From NCBI RefSeq assembly GCF_032341995.1, contig NZ_CP135438.1, positions 868,001 through 932,000 of the forward strand: a stretch of DNA of 64,000 nt, read 5' to 3'. How positions within the stretch are numbered: position 1 is the first letter of the stretch; every line of letters starts with the position of its first letter. The notes under the pieces were generated by a model. It was not told the origin of the DNA and did not search any database. It worked only from the letters and a program-made list of their open reading frames with translations. Of the stretch, positions 9,190 through 17,536 are shown in pieces. A program made the translations under genes and the position numbers. The stretch comes from Domibacillus sp. DTU_2020_1001157_1_SI_ALB_TIR_016. Its GTDB lineage: Bacteria; Bacillota; Bacilli; Bacillales; Domibacillaceae.

Positions 9190-10554
9190 GTGGCACAACA
9201 AGAATTAAAGAGAGATTTATCCAATCGGCATGTTCAGCTGATTGCCATTGGCGGAACGATTGGTACCGGATTATTTTTAGGGTCCGGTAAAGCGATACAA
9301 ATGGCGGGTCCCTCTATCATCTTTGCTTATTTAATCGTCGGTATTGCGCTTTTTTTCGTGATGAGGGCGCTGGGGGAACTTCTGTTATCAAAAGGAGGAT
9401 ATCAATCCTTAACAGACATTGCTGAAGACTATCTTGGACCTTGGGCATCGTTTGTTACGGGATGGACCTATTGGTTTTGCTGGATTATGACGGCGATGGC
9501 TGATGTAATTGCTGTTGGTGTATATATACAATATTGGTTTGATATCCCGCAATGGATACCAGCGGTTATCTGCTTAATCATTTTATTAGGACTCAATCTA
9601 TTAACGGTAAAGCTTTTTGGAGAGTTGGAATTTTGGTTTGCTTTAATAAAGGTTATTACGATTCTTGCATTAATTGGCATAGGGGTTATTTTGCTCGTGA
9701 TGGGATTCCAGACAGATGCAGGGACCGTTACAGTTCAAAATCTGTGGGAACACGGAGGGTGGTTTCCAAACGGAATTTCAGGTTTCTTGCTGTCATTCCA
9801 GATGGTTGTATTTGCTTATGTCGGTGTGGAATTAGTCGGTGTATCGGCAGCGGAAACATCTAATCCGCAAAAAAATATCCCATCGGCTATTAATAAAATT
9901 CCTTTAAGAATTCTCTTTTTCTACGTGGGCGCACTGATCGTCCTGTTATGTATTAACCCATGGACGGAACTAACTGCAGCGGAAAGTCCGTTTGTTAAAA
10001 CGTTTAGTTTAGTTGGGATTCCGGTTGCCGCAGGAATTATTAACTTTGTCGTATTAACTTCAGCCGCTTCTGCTTGTAACAGCGGGATGTTTTCAACGAG
10101 CCGAATCCTTTATAATTTAAGCAATCAGGACCAGGGTCCAGCCCATTTGGCCAAACTGAATAAAAATCATGTACCAAGTAACGCATTATGGATCTCCACA
10201 CTTGTTGTATCAGCGGGAGCTCTTTTAAGCAAACTAATCCCGGAACAGGCTTTTGGAATCGTAACAACCATAAGCGCTATTTGCTTTATTTGGGTTTGGA
10301 GTGTGATTCTTATTTGCCATTTACGGTATAAGAAAACACAGCCGCACTTACAAGCAAAATCAACATTCAAAGCACCATTCACACCATTTGTGAATTACCT
10401 TGTTTTAGCATTGTTCGCGATGATCCTTATTATTATGCTGATTGCCGAAGAAACACGTCCGGCATTACTGATGACTCCTTTATGGTTTATTTTATTATTT
10501 GTTTTGTATTGGAGTAGAAAGAAAAAGAAGGAAAGCACTAAAATATCCGCATAA
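9190..10554 (+). CDS. APC/AAT-family amino-acid permease, probable glycine transporter
   Basis: 454 residues with about 12 transmembrane segments. The N-terminal signature is LSNRHVQLIAIGGTIGTGLFLGSG, typical of the AAT group (CycA, GabP, AapA), with FAYVGVELVGVSAAE in the middle. The start is GTG 9190, set by AAGGAGG at 9176-9182; the ATG two bases earlier is in another frame and ends after 6 codons. The glycine riboswitch upstream argues for glycine, possibly also D-alanine or D-serine as in CycA. The gene appears monocistronic. Confidence 0.88.
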   Translation: MAQQELKRDLSNRHVQLIAIGGTIGTGLFLGSGKAIQMAGPSIIFAYLIVGIALFFVMRALGELLLSKGGYQSLTDIAEDYLGPWASFVTGWTYWFCWIMTAMADVIAVGVYIQYWFDIPQWIPAVICLIILLGLNLLTVKLFGELEFWFALIKVITILALIGIGVILLVMGFQTDAGTVTVQNLWEHGGWFPNGISGFLLSFQMVVFAYVGVELVGVSAAETSNPQKNIPSAINKIPLRILFFYVGALIVLLCINPWTELTAAESPFVKTFSLVGIPVAAGIINFVVLTSAASACNSGMFSTSRILYNLSNQDQGPAHLAKLNKNHVPSNALWISTLVVSAGALLSKLIPEQAFGIVTTISAICFIWVWSVILICHLRYKKTQPHLQAKSTFKAPFTPFVNYLVLALFAMILIIMLIAEETRPALLMTPLWFILLFVLYWSRKKKKESTKISA

Positions 10555-10882
10555 TATTAATCATAAATAGGTGCCTGTCTCTGTTGTGTGAATGCGCTCA
10601 TGGAGCGGAGATCTGCGCCTTACCGTATGTTGTTGAGCACCATACTGAGAAGCAGGAATAAATCAAAACGTATCTATATGAAGGACAGGATCAGTTCACT
10701 AGTTATTCCTTCCTCAACAATAGGACATTCTAATAAAGTAACGAAAAACACTTTTTTAGCAGCCAGCAGCCGGCACGTAACCGGTTGCCAGCAATTCCAT
10801 TACCGCTGGCAGAGAGAAAGTGAGCCTGTGGCAAAGCTGCTCTTCTGAAGAAGTGAAATGATTAAAAATGAAAAGTGTTTCC
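10555..10882. other. Intergenic region without a recognised gene
   Basis: No open frame here looks coding. A 7-bp hairpin TGCCAGC/GCTGGCA (10786-10811) has no T-run. I compared it by eye with riboswitch core motifs and found no match. Confidence 0.4.
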
Positions 10883-10923
10883 AAGAGACAAGCCTTTCCG
10901 AAGCGAAAGGCTTGTCTCTTTTT
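10883..10923. terminator. Terminator between permease and tetR-like gene
   Basis: A perfect 16-bp stem (AAGAGACAAGCCTTTC and complement) with loop CGAAGC, followed by TTT on the plus strand and with an AAGAGA side that can also serve the minus-strand regulator gene. It lies between convergent genes. Confidence 0.8.
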
Positions 10924-10969
10924 AGATATGAAGGCTTTTTTACTTAAAAAGTAAAAAGTTCTCCCAGGT

Positions 10970-11575
10970 TTATTGCTCAATAGAAAGCCCCATCACAGCA
11001 GCCGGCCCCTTTGTCACAAGTTGAATCAAGTACTTTGCCATTTCTTCCGGTGAGTAGGGCTGCCCTGCTGAAATCCACCAAAATATCGTTCCGGTGACGG
11101 CCGAGATTAAAAATGGTAAAAAAATCTCTTTTGGAACGAGATGAACGGCGTTTGATCCGAATAAAACATGGAACTGCTCCGTAAAAAGAGTGTTTGCTGT
11201 CTGAGCAAAACGCTCCTTCACATTGCCTTCTCCTTCTTGGGCCAGCAGTGTTGTAAAGAAATCAGCATTTTGCCCAACGGCGGTAAAAACAGACTCTATT
11301 ACAAATAAAAATTGCTTCTGGTATAAGGTTCCGTCATGTACATGCCTTGGCGGAGAAAAGTGATCTCGAAGAGCCGCTAACCGCTCGTCAATCAATCGGT
11401 CAAGCAGTTCATACTTATCGGCATAATGAGAATAAAAAGTAGCCCGGTTGATCATGGCGGCATCGGCAATATCTTGGATCGTAATGTCTTGAAACTGCTT
11501 TTTCGCTAACAGCTCCAAAAACGCTTTTTCAATGGATTGAAGTGTACGGCGAACACGCAAATCCACTTTTTTCAT
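10970..11575 (-). CDS. TetR/AcrR family transcriptional regulator
   Basis: 201 residues. The N-terminal helix-turn-helix (about 8-55) has RTLQSIEKAFLELLAKKQFQDITIQ, then IADAAMINRATFYSHYADK, typical of the TetR family. The C-terminal domain is the variable ligand-binding half. ATG 11575 is chosen because AAAAGGAG lies just upstream on the minus strand. It is divergent from an ABC exporter operon, with a perfect palindrome next to the exporter start. It probably represses the exporter and responds to a compound the exporter removes. Confidence 0.88.
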   Translation of the reverse strand: MKKVDLRVRRTLQSIEKAFLELLAKKQFQDITIQDIADAAMINRATFYSHYADKYELLDRLIDERLAALRDHFSPPRHVHDGTLYQKQFLFVIESVFTAVGQNADFFTTLLAQEGEGNVKERFAQTANTLFTEQFHVLFGSNAVHLVPKEIFLPFLISAVTGTIFWWISAGQPYSPEEMAKYLIQLVTKGPAAVMGLSIEQ

Positions 11576-11620
11576 TCTTCTCACTCCTTTTAAACGACAA
11601 TTTTGTCCCTTTTGTTCGAT

Positions 11621-11640
11621 AAACAACAGATCGATTGTTT
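11621..11640. promoter_or_regulatory. Secondary imperfect palindrome in the divergent region
   Basis: AAACAA-N8-TTGTTT, a weaker relative of the palindrome at 11699-11720, close to the regulator's 5' end. It could be an autoregulatory operator. Confidence 0.35.
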
Positions 11641-11698
11641 TGCAAATTGATTCTTTAAAACAGAGTCTTAATAATAAAGATAGAATACACAGCGATTC

Positions 11699-11720
11699 TT
11701 ATACAACAATTGTTGTATAA
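11699..11720. promoter_or_regulatory. Perfect 22-bp palindrome, probable TetR-type operator
   Basis: Half-site TTATACAACAA followed directly by its exact reverse complement. It sits between the regulator and the exporter, directly before the AAGGAGG ribosome binding site at 11721-11727. A dimeric TetR-type repressor bound here would block transcription of the ABC operon. Confidence 0.75.
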
Positions 11721-11735
11721 AAGGAGGGGATCACG

Positions 11736-12437
11736 ATGATTGTGGTTCGAGGCTACTCTCAGTCATTTGGAAAAAAGGATGTTTTAAAAGAAGTGGATTT
11801 TTCAATTGAGAGGGGAGAAATGGTGGGGCTGATCGGACCAAGCGGCTCGGGGAAAACAACGTTAATTAAATCGTTGATTGGCATGCAGGTTCCGACGAAA
11901 GGAACGGTTCATGTATTCAATGAACAGCAGCCCACCCTTAAGGTATCGAAGCAGATTGGGTATATGGCACAATCGGACGCTTTGTATGATGATTTAACTT
12001 CTAAAGGAAACTTGAAGTATTTCGGTAAATTATATGGACTCCGGAAGAAAAAGCTGGCAGAGCGAATGGAATATGTTCTGCATTTTGTGGACTTGGCGAG
12101 AGATGCGGATCGGCCTATCCATTCTTTTTCAGGAGGGATGAAGCGCCGGCTGAGTCTGGCTATTGCACTCATTCATGACCCGCAGATTTTGCTGCTCGAT
12201 GAGCCAACTGTGGGGATTGATCCGAAGTTGAAGCGAACGTTTTGGGAAGAGTTTGAAGCACTTCGCTCCAGGGGAGTGACGATTTTAGTCACGACCCACA
12301 TTATGGATGAAGCAGAAAGATGTGACCGTCTTTTGCTTATCCATGATGGACGGCTGATCGACGCAGGCACTCCGCGTGAACTGATCAATCGCTTCGGGTC
12401 TATTGAAAATGTATTTATTCAAAAGGAGGGGGTGTAA
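11736..12437 (+). CDS. ABC transporter ATP-binding protein (drug-export type)
   Basis: 233 residues. Walker A is GPSGSGKT (34-41), the signature is SGGMK (132-136), Walker B is ILLLDEP (151-157), and the switch His is in VTTHIMDEAE. It belongs to the ABC-2 exporter group (CcmA/LnrL-like). It energises the permease encoded next; the stop and next start overlap by one base (TAATG). The divergent TetR-type gene suggests inducible export of a toxic compound. Confidence 0.92.
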   Translation: MIVVRGYSQSFGKKDVLKEVDFSIERGEMVGLIGPSGSGKTTLIKSLIGMQVPTKGTVHVFNEQQPTLKVSKQIGYMAQSDALYDDLTSKGNLKYFGKLYGLRKKKLAERMEYVLHFVDLARDADRPIHSFSGGMKRRLSLAIALIHDPQILLLDEPTVGIDPKLKRTFWEEFEALRSRGVTILVTTHIMDEAERCDRLLLIHDGRLIDAGTPRELINRFGSIENVFIQKEGV

Positions 12438-13558
12438 TGCAGGCGCTCGTGGTCGCAGAACGTGTCGTTGCCCAGGTATTCAAAGATAAACGGACGATGG
12501 CGATGATGTTTTTGGCTCCTTTGTTTATTCTTTATTTATTATTTACCATTTTAGGGTCGAGTTCAGACAACGTTACGATCGGCACAGTTGGCCTGCCAGC
12601 GTCCTTCGAACAAATATTAAAAGAAGAAACGCCTGCCCGCTCGTATGCGTCACGCGAAGCAGCGGAAGAAGCGATGGAAGGGCTGCAAATCGATGCGCTT
12701 GTTTATCTAGAAAACGAAACACCTCATATTTTAATTGAAGGAGGCGATGTGTCCAAAAATGCGCAGGCGCTCCAGGTAATTCAATCTGCTTTAACCAAAC
12801 AATCCGTTGAGCAGGGGCGGACGGTAAACAAGCAGCTGTTCGAACAAATCAAGCAGCTGCAGGTTCAGCTCGGCCAGGAAGCGAATGTGCCGGTTGAGTC
12901 TGCACCTACGGCTGTTGGAAAGCCGCAAATTGATTTTTTATACGGCGACGAAGATGCAGGGCTCTTTGATCAAACGGCCCCCGCTTTAATGGGGTTTTTT
13001 ATCTTTTTGTTTGTGTTCATTATTTCAGGGGTAAGCTTTCTCCGCGAGCGCTCATCGGGCACACTGGAGAGAACACTTGCGACACCATTAAAGAGGTCGA
13101 GTATCGTATGGGGATATTTTATCGGCTTTTTTCTGTTTGTCGTCATTCAAACGCTTCTGATTCAGTTGTTTATGGTGAATGTATTGGATGTAACCCAGTC
13201 CGGAAGCTACAGTTTGCTGCTGCTTGTGAACTTACTGACTGCAAGCGTCGCTTTGTCACTCGGCCTGCTGCTGTCAAGCTTTGCAAAATCCGAGTTTCAG
13301 CTTATTCAGTTTATTCCGCTTGCAATCGTACCACAGATCTTCTTCAGCGGAATCTTTGATTTATCTGACGCACCCGTCTGGGTAGAGGTCATTAACCGCT
13401 TAATGCCGCTTACGTATGCGGCTCACGCCCTGCAAAATATTATGACACGAGGCGCAGGAATGGATACAGTCGGAATCGATTTGCTCGTCCTTGCTGGGTT
13501 CATTGCCGTCTTCGTTTTGCTGAATATGCGTGTGCTTCGAAAAGAGCGGCCTGTTTAA
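12437..13558 (+). CDS. ABC-2 type exporter permease
   Basis: 373 residues. One N-terminal transmembrane helix (about 21-40) is followed by an extracytoplasmic domain of about 140 residues, then five C-terminal helices from about 183. The conserved SFLRERSSGTLERTLATPL segment lies after helix 2, as in the ABC-2 membrane family. It is translationally coupled to the ATPase. A single permease gene suggests a homodimer. Substrate unknown. Confidence 0.9.
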   Translation: MQALVVAERVVAQVFKDKRTMAMMFLAPLFILYLLFTILGSSSDNVTIGTVGLPASFEQILKEETPARSYASREAAEEAMEGLQIDALVYLENETPHILIEGGDVSKNAQALQVIQSALTKQSVEQGRTVNKQLFEQIKQLQVQLGQEANVPVESAPTAVGKPQIDFLYGDEDAGLFDQTAPALMGFFIFLFVFIISGVSFLRERSSGTLERTLATPLKRSSIVWGYFIGFFLFVVIQTLLIQLFMVNVLDVTQSGSYSLLLLVNLLTASVALSLGLLLSSFAKSEFQLIQFIPLAIVPQIFFSGIFDLSDAPVWVEVINRLMPLTYAAHALQNIMTRGAGMDTVGIDLLVLAGFIAVFVLLNMRVLRKERPV

Positions 13559-13579
13559 TAGGTGTGAATAAAAGCAGGG

Positions 13580-13607
13580 AAGCCAGGGAGAACAGCCCTG
13601 GCTTTTT
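13580..13607 (+). terminator. Terminator of the ABC exporter operon
   Basis: AAGCCAGGG / CCCTGGCTT stem with loop AGAACAG, followed by TTT. Confidence 0.8.
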
Positions 13608-13813
13608 AAACGGTCAGTTCAAACCATGGCTGTACTGCGGCAAAAATGTAACGGTGCAGAAGAAGGGAAGTATCTCGGTTTAAGAAAAATTCATATACAA
13701 AAAAATGGAGTATGTAAAAGTGGAATAAAAAGAGAATTGGATGTGTTTAATTTCTTTAAAAGGAGCACTGCTGAAAAGATTGTTGTGAAGGAAGAGGGGT
13801 AAAGTAAAGTTTT

Positions 13814-13861
13814 TTGTCTATTCTGAAAATAAATTTTAGATGAAAATGATATTTATTATCA
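13814..13861 (+). promoter_or_regulatory. Promoter with a Fur-box-like site and no clear gene
   Basis: TTGTCT (13814-13819), 17 bp and TAGATG (13837-13842) form a modest promoter. It overlaps a site (13842-13860) that matches 16 of 19 positions of the GATAATGATAATCATTATC Fur consensus. The only downstream plus-strand candidate is a 26-codon frame at 13878, antisense to the DUF1540 gene. A small iron-regulated RNA is another possibility. Confidence 0.5.
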
Positions 13862-13877
13862 ACAGAAGGGCTAAGAG

Positions 13878-13958
13878 ATGGCAACCTATATTGCGGTTGC
13901 CTTAAAGAGAATTACAGCTCTGGAACAAATGTTTTGCAATCAGTTTCTTCACTATTAG
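13878..13958 (+). CDS. Possible 26-residue peptide after the Fur-box-like site
   Basis: ATG 13878 begins a 26-codon frame (MATYIAVALKRITALEQM...) that ends in TAG. AGAAGGG lies 8 bases upstream. The frame overlaps, in antisense, the 3' half of the DUF1540 gene. It contains a 7-bp hairpin (GGCAACC/GGTTGCC, 13879-13901), so the region may instead be a structured RNA. No family is recognised. Confidence 0.2.
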   Translation: MATYIAVALKRITALEQMFCNQFLHY

Positions 13959-14067
13959 ATGCTTCTTTCCCCTTATGGCTGACAACATAAATCGCTTCTG
14001 CTGCACATTTATTTCCCGATGCCCAATACTTGCAGTTATTTACCTCACATAAAACGTCTTTAGCCAT
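13912..14067 (-). CDS. DUF1540 small cysteine-rich protein
   Basis: 51 residues. The spacing CEVNNCKYWASGNKC...ETDCKTF, with four Cys at 7, 12, 21 and 44, is the DUF1540 pattern, which probably binds a metal. AGGAGG (complement of 14077-14082) precedes ATG at 14067. Members are common small proteins in Firmicutes and their function is unknown. The gene stands alone between the exporter operon and the iron-uptake genes. Confidence 0.85.
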   Translation of the reverse strand: MAKDVLCEVNNCKYWASGNKCAAEAIYVVSHKGKEASNSEETDCKTFVPEL

Positions 14068-14302
14068 GATTGTATACCTCCTCTTTAGTTATTTATATTT
14101 TAGCCAGATTTATTTTTTATTAAACATAGAACAGGTAATGAAGAAGGTGAAGGCCATTTATTCATAAAAAAATCTCCAGCTGGAGCATGGAACTGGCCTG
14201 TTTCTCAGACAGGATCAGTTCCATGAGTAGAAAAAAGATTTTCCTCCCGCATAGAGATGCATGTATGCATTATTTTATTATAAGAAAAAAGTGTTTGTTT
14301 TC

Positions 14303-15271
14303 TTATTTGCTTTTCATAATTTCAGAAAGGTCATCCAGCATTTTATTTGCTGCAATAACTCCGCCGGCTGTGTTCCAAATTGAATCATCTACTTTATGAG
14401 CGTTTCCGGTTTTTACTGCCTGAAGATTTTTGAAAAGAGGATCGTTGATCCATTCTTTTTCAAGTTCGGTCGCTTCGCCGCTTCCTTCTTCAAATGTGAA
14501 GTAGAAAAGAACATCGCCATCCATGGCTGGAATACGCTCTTTTGTTGCATTTTTCTCAGCAAAATCATCTTTGTCCTGTTCTGCCGGACGGGCAAACCCA
14601 AGCTGTTCTAAAATAACACCGGAGAAAGAATCTTTATGATAAATACGAACATCTCCCGGCATGAAACGTACCATAGAAATTTCCTTCTTCACTTTGTCGC
14701 CCAGCTCTGCTTTTAAATCTGCAATCCGCTGGTCATATGCTGCAATGACTTCTTTTCCTTCTTCTTCTTTGTTAACTGCTTTTGCATATAATTCGAAATT
14801 TTCTTTCCATTCTCCACGCAGTGTTTCTGAAAATACAGTCGGTGCGATGGCACTTAACTGGTCATAAATTTTTTCCTGGCGTAATTTATTGCCAATAATC
14901 AAATCGGGCTGAAGCTTTGCGATCGCTTCTACATTTACAGGATCTTCCTGTCCCACTACTTCTACGCCTTCCATCTGGTCTTTAATATGGTCATACCATG
15001 GGTCGCCGGCGTAGGATTGAACAGCGCCAACCGGTTTAACGCCAAGCGCAAGCAGGGCTTCTGTTCCTTCATTTGTCAAGATCACGACTCGCTCAGGTGT
15101 TCCTTTAATCTCCGTTGTCCCCATTGCATGTTCAATCGTATAAGATTCTTCAGCCGGTGCTTCTTTTTCTCCTTCAGCGCCCGCTGTTTTTTCTTCTTTG
15201 TTTCCACAAGCTGCTAAGATGAGCAGCAATAGAACCGAAAGCAAAGATAAAATAGATTTGTTCCACTTCAT
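14303..15271 (-). CDS. Ferric-siderophore ABC transporter binding lipoprotein (YfiY-like)
   Basis: 322 residues. Signal peptide with lipobox LAAC and the lipidated Cys22, then an acidic linker and a FecB/PeripBP class III domain: TPERVVILTNEGTEALLALGVKP in the N-lobe and LQPDLIIGNKLRQEKIYDQLSAIAPTV following. This class binds ferric hydroxamate or citrate-type siderophores at the outer face of the membrane. The gene is divergent from two FecCD permeases and an ATPase, as in the B. subtilis yfiY/yfiZ-yfhA locus. Two Fur-box-like sites lie in the shared promoter region. Substrate is inferred from family only. Confidence 0.9.
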   Translation of the reverse strand: MKWNKSILSLLSVLLLLILAACGNKEEKTAGAEGEKEAPAEESYTIEHAMGTTEIKGTPERVVILTNEGTEALLALGVKPVGAVQSYAGDPWYDHIKDQMEGVEVVGQEDPVNVEAIAKLQPDLIIGNKLRQEKIYDQLSAIAPTVFSETLRGEWKENFELYAKAVNKEEEGKEVIAAYDQRIADLKAELGDKVKKEISMVRFMPGDVRIYHKDSFSGVILEQLGFARPAEQDKDDFAEKNATKERIPAMDGDVLFYFTFEEGSGEATELEKEWINDPLFKNLQAVKTGNAHKVDDSIWNTAGGVIAANKMLDDLSEIMKSK

Positions 15272-15300
15272 ATGTATGTATCCCCCTATAAAAAATCTTT

Positions 15301-15319
15301 GAAAATGATTTTCATTACC
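15301..15319. promoter_or_regulatory. Fur-box-like operator (binding-protein side)
   Basis: GAAAATGATTTTCATTACC matches 16 of 19 positions of the classical Fur consensus. It is 30 bases upstream of the binding-protein start, so iron repression of that gene is expected. Confidence 0.75.
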
Positions 15320-15368
15320 ATTTACAACGTTTATAGTAATGGCATCTCATCCTTAAGTCAATAGTAAA

Positions 15369-15383
15369 TGATAATGATTTTCA
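15369..15383. promoter_or_regulatory. Fur-box-like operator (permease side)
   Basis: TGATAATGATTTTCA matches the 7-1-7 Fur motif at 14 of 15 positions. It is placed to regulate the permease operon that starts at 15473. Confidence 0.75.
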
Positions 15384-15472
15384 AAGTCATTGACGGTAAG
15401 GCTTGTTTTTCTTTACAATATCACTGGAATCGCTTTTAAAAGTTATGTATGGGCGGCAGGAAGGATACGAGG

Positions 15473-16471
15473 ATGGAGAATGTAACAAAAAATCTATTAT
15501 TTTTACTAGGTGGTATGTTAGCTGCAGCGCTATGTGTGCTGTTAAGTATTGTATACGGCTATACGGATACCTCCTGGAGGGAAGCCTATCAGGCATTTGT
15601 ACAGTTTAACGGTTCAACCGATCACTTAGTGATCCAAAACGTCCGGCTTCCAAGAGCGCTCATTGCTGGAGCGGCAGGGGCAAGTCTGGCTATGGCAGGA
15701 GCTATTATGCAGACTGTGACTAAAAACCCGCTGGCAGCGCCAGGTATTCTTGGAATCAACGCGGGGGCGAGCTTTTTTGTTGTCGCTGCTATAACAATAT
15801 TTGGCTTAAACGGAACGCAGACTCTGTCCTGGGTTGCTTTTGCGGGAGCAGGGCTGGCCGCTGTTCTTGTTTTCTGCATAAGTGCAGCTGGCAGAGAAGG
15901 GATGACCCCTATGAAACTAACTTTGGCAGGTGCGGCTATTGCGGCCATGTTTTCTTCGTTCACGCAAGGGCTTCTTGTTTTAGAAGATTCAGCTCTTGAA
16001 CAAGTGCTCTTTTGGCTTGCTGGCTCTGTGCAGGGACGGAAGCTTGAGGTGCTGCAAGCCGTTTTTCCTTATTTAGCAGCTGGATGGGTATTTACTCTTT
16101 TACTGGCCAAAAAGTTGAATGTTCTGGCGATGGGTGATGATGTCGCGAGAGGACTTGGTCTTAACCTAGTGCTTGTGAAATCTTTATCTGTCATGGTCGT
16201 TGTACTGCTTGCGGGCGGAACCGTTGCAGTAGCCGGGCCCATTGGATTTGTAGGAATCATGGTTCCTCATATTGCAAGAAGCTGGATTGGAATCGATCAT
16301 CGATGGCTGCTGCCTTTTTCAGGCTTGCTTGGCGCTGTTTTTCTGCTTGCAGCAGATGTCAGCGCCCGCTATATTATTATGCCGCAGGAAGTGCCGGTTG
16401 GTGTTATGACGGCTGTGATTGGAGTGCCATTCTTTATTTACATTGCAAGAAAGGGGTTTGGCGCTCAATGA
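15473..16471 (+). CDS. FecCD-family iron-siderophore permease, first subunit
   Basis: 332 residues, about nine or ten transmembrane helices. VRLPRALIAGAAGASLAMAGAIMQTVTKNPLA is the conserved FecCD block, and GPIGFVGIMVPHIARSW is the coupling-loop motif that contacts the ATPase. ATG 15473 has AGGAAGGA at 15458-15465; an ATG at 15449 is also in frame. It pairs with the next permease to form the membrane channel for a ferric siderophore. Confidence 0.92.
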   Translation: MENVTKNLLFLLGGMLAAALCVLLSIVYGYTDTSWREAYQAFVQFNGSTDHLVIQNVRLPRALIAGAAGASLAMAGAIMQTVTKNPLAAPGILGINAGASFFVVAAITIFGLNGTQTLSWVAFAGAGLAAVLVFCISAAGREGMTPMKLTLAGAAIAAMFSSFTQGLLVLEDSALEQVLFWLAGSVQGRKLEVLQAVFPYLAAGWVFTLLLAKKLNVLAMGDDVARGLGLNLVLVKSLSVMVVVLLAGGTVAVAGPIGFVGIMVPHIARSWIGIDHRWLLPFSGLLGAVFLLAADVSARYIIMPQEVPVGVMTAVIGVPFFIYIARKGFGAQ

Positions 16472-17523
16472 AGCGATATCAAGTAACACGGCTGTCTCAA
16501 GGCCGTATATCTTTTTTGCTGGATCTAGCAGCCACAAAAAAAATTCTCTTATTATTTTTTGTACTTTTAGCCGTTTTTACAGTAAGTGCGGCTTTAGGTG
16601 ATATCAGGCTCAGCTTTATGAGCGTACTTCAAACATTTACTGGCGGCGGCACACAGCTGGATCAGTTAGTTGTGTTTTCTTTCCGAATGCCAAGAATGAT
16701 TGTAGCCATGCTGGCAGGAATGTCGTTGGCCATGGCGGGAGCTATTTTGCAGGGACTGGTGCGAAATCCACTCGCATCTCCTGACATTATTGGTCTTACG
16801 GCTGGGGCAAGTGCAGCTGTTGTCAGCTTTTTGGCTCTTTTTAGCAATGAAAGCAATGCCTTAACGGTCAGTATACAGTGGCTGCCGCTGGCTGCTTTTC
16901 TAGGGGCTGCGCTGGCCGCGCTACTCGTTTACCTATTGTCCTGGAAAAACGGTGTTTCACCTGTCCGCATGGTGCTCATTGGCATCGGGGTATCTGCTTT
17001 AATGCAGGCAGCTACGACGATGATGATGATCGTAGGGCCCATTCATCAGGCAAGCCAGGCCAACATCTGGATTACAGGGACGGTTCATGGAGTGAACTGG
17101 AAAGAAGTTTCCATTATGGCTCCTTATGCAGTATCTCTCATGATCATTACGTTTTTGGCAGCACGCCATCTTAATATACAAGAGCTTGGGGAGGAGCTGG
17201 CCGTAAATGCCGGAGTAAAGGTGGAACGCCAGCGTTTTTGGCTGATTTTACTTGCGACCGGGCTTGTCGGCGGTGCAGTAGCGTTCGCGGGAGGAATTGG
17301 TTTTGTCGGTTTAATTGCTCCTCATATGGCAAGGAGGCTGGTCGGTTCATCGTTTGGTCCCTTGCTCGCTGCTTCGGCTTTGTTAGGTGCTATTTTAGTT
17401 ATACTGGCAGATTTAGTTGGCCGCACCCTTTTCTTGCCGTTAGAAGTTCCTGCTGGTGTATTTACGGCTGGAATCGGCGCCCCTTATTTTATTTATTTAC
17501 TTTTACGGTCAAAACGGCTATAA
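16468..17523 (+). CDS. FecCD-family iron-siderophore permease, second subunit
   Basis: 351 residues, about ten transmembrane helices. FRMPRMIVAMLAGMSLAMAGAILQGLVRNPLASPD and GGIGFVGLIAPHMARRLVG are the two hallmark FecCD motifs. The start overlaps the preceding stop (ATGA, 16468-16471), giving tight coupling and 1:1 production of the two permease subunits. The frame is open well upstream of this ATG, but that portion lies in the first permease gene. Confidence 0.92.
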   Translation: MKRYQVTRLSQGRISFLLDLAATKKILLLFFVLLAVFTVSAALGDIRLSFMSVLQTFTGGGTQLDQLVVFSFRMPRMIVAMLAGMSLAMAGAILQGLVRNPLASPDIIGLTAGASAAVVSFLALFSNESNALTVSIQWLPLAAFLGAALAALLVYLLSWKNGVSPVRMVLIGIGVSALMQAATTMMMIVGPIHQASQANIWITGTVHGVNWKEVSIMAPYAVSLMIITFLAARHLNIQELGEELAVNAGVKVERQRFWLILLATGLVGGAVAFAGGIGFVGLIAPHMARRLVGSSFGPLLAASALLGAILVILADLVGRTLFLPLEVPAGVFTAGIGAPYFIYLLLRSKRL

Positions 17524-17536
17524 GGAGTGAAAACAA

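Noticed and set aside
8969..9208. 79-codon frame overlapping the glycine riboswitch
   Set aside because: It starts inside the aptamer and crosses the terminator; the ATG near the permease start belongs to this wrong frame.
10786..10811. Hairpin considered as part of a cobalamin or other riboswitch
   Set aside because: No conserved core boxes and no downstream gene on that strand.
10588..10848. 86-codon frame after the glycine permease gene
   Set aside because: No ribosome binding site, biased composition and no family resemblance; treated as non-coding.
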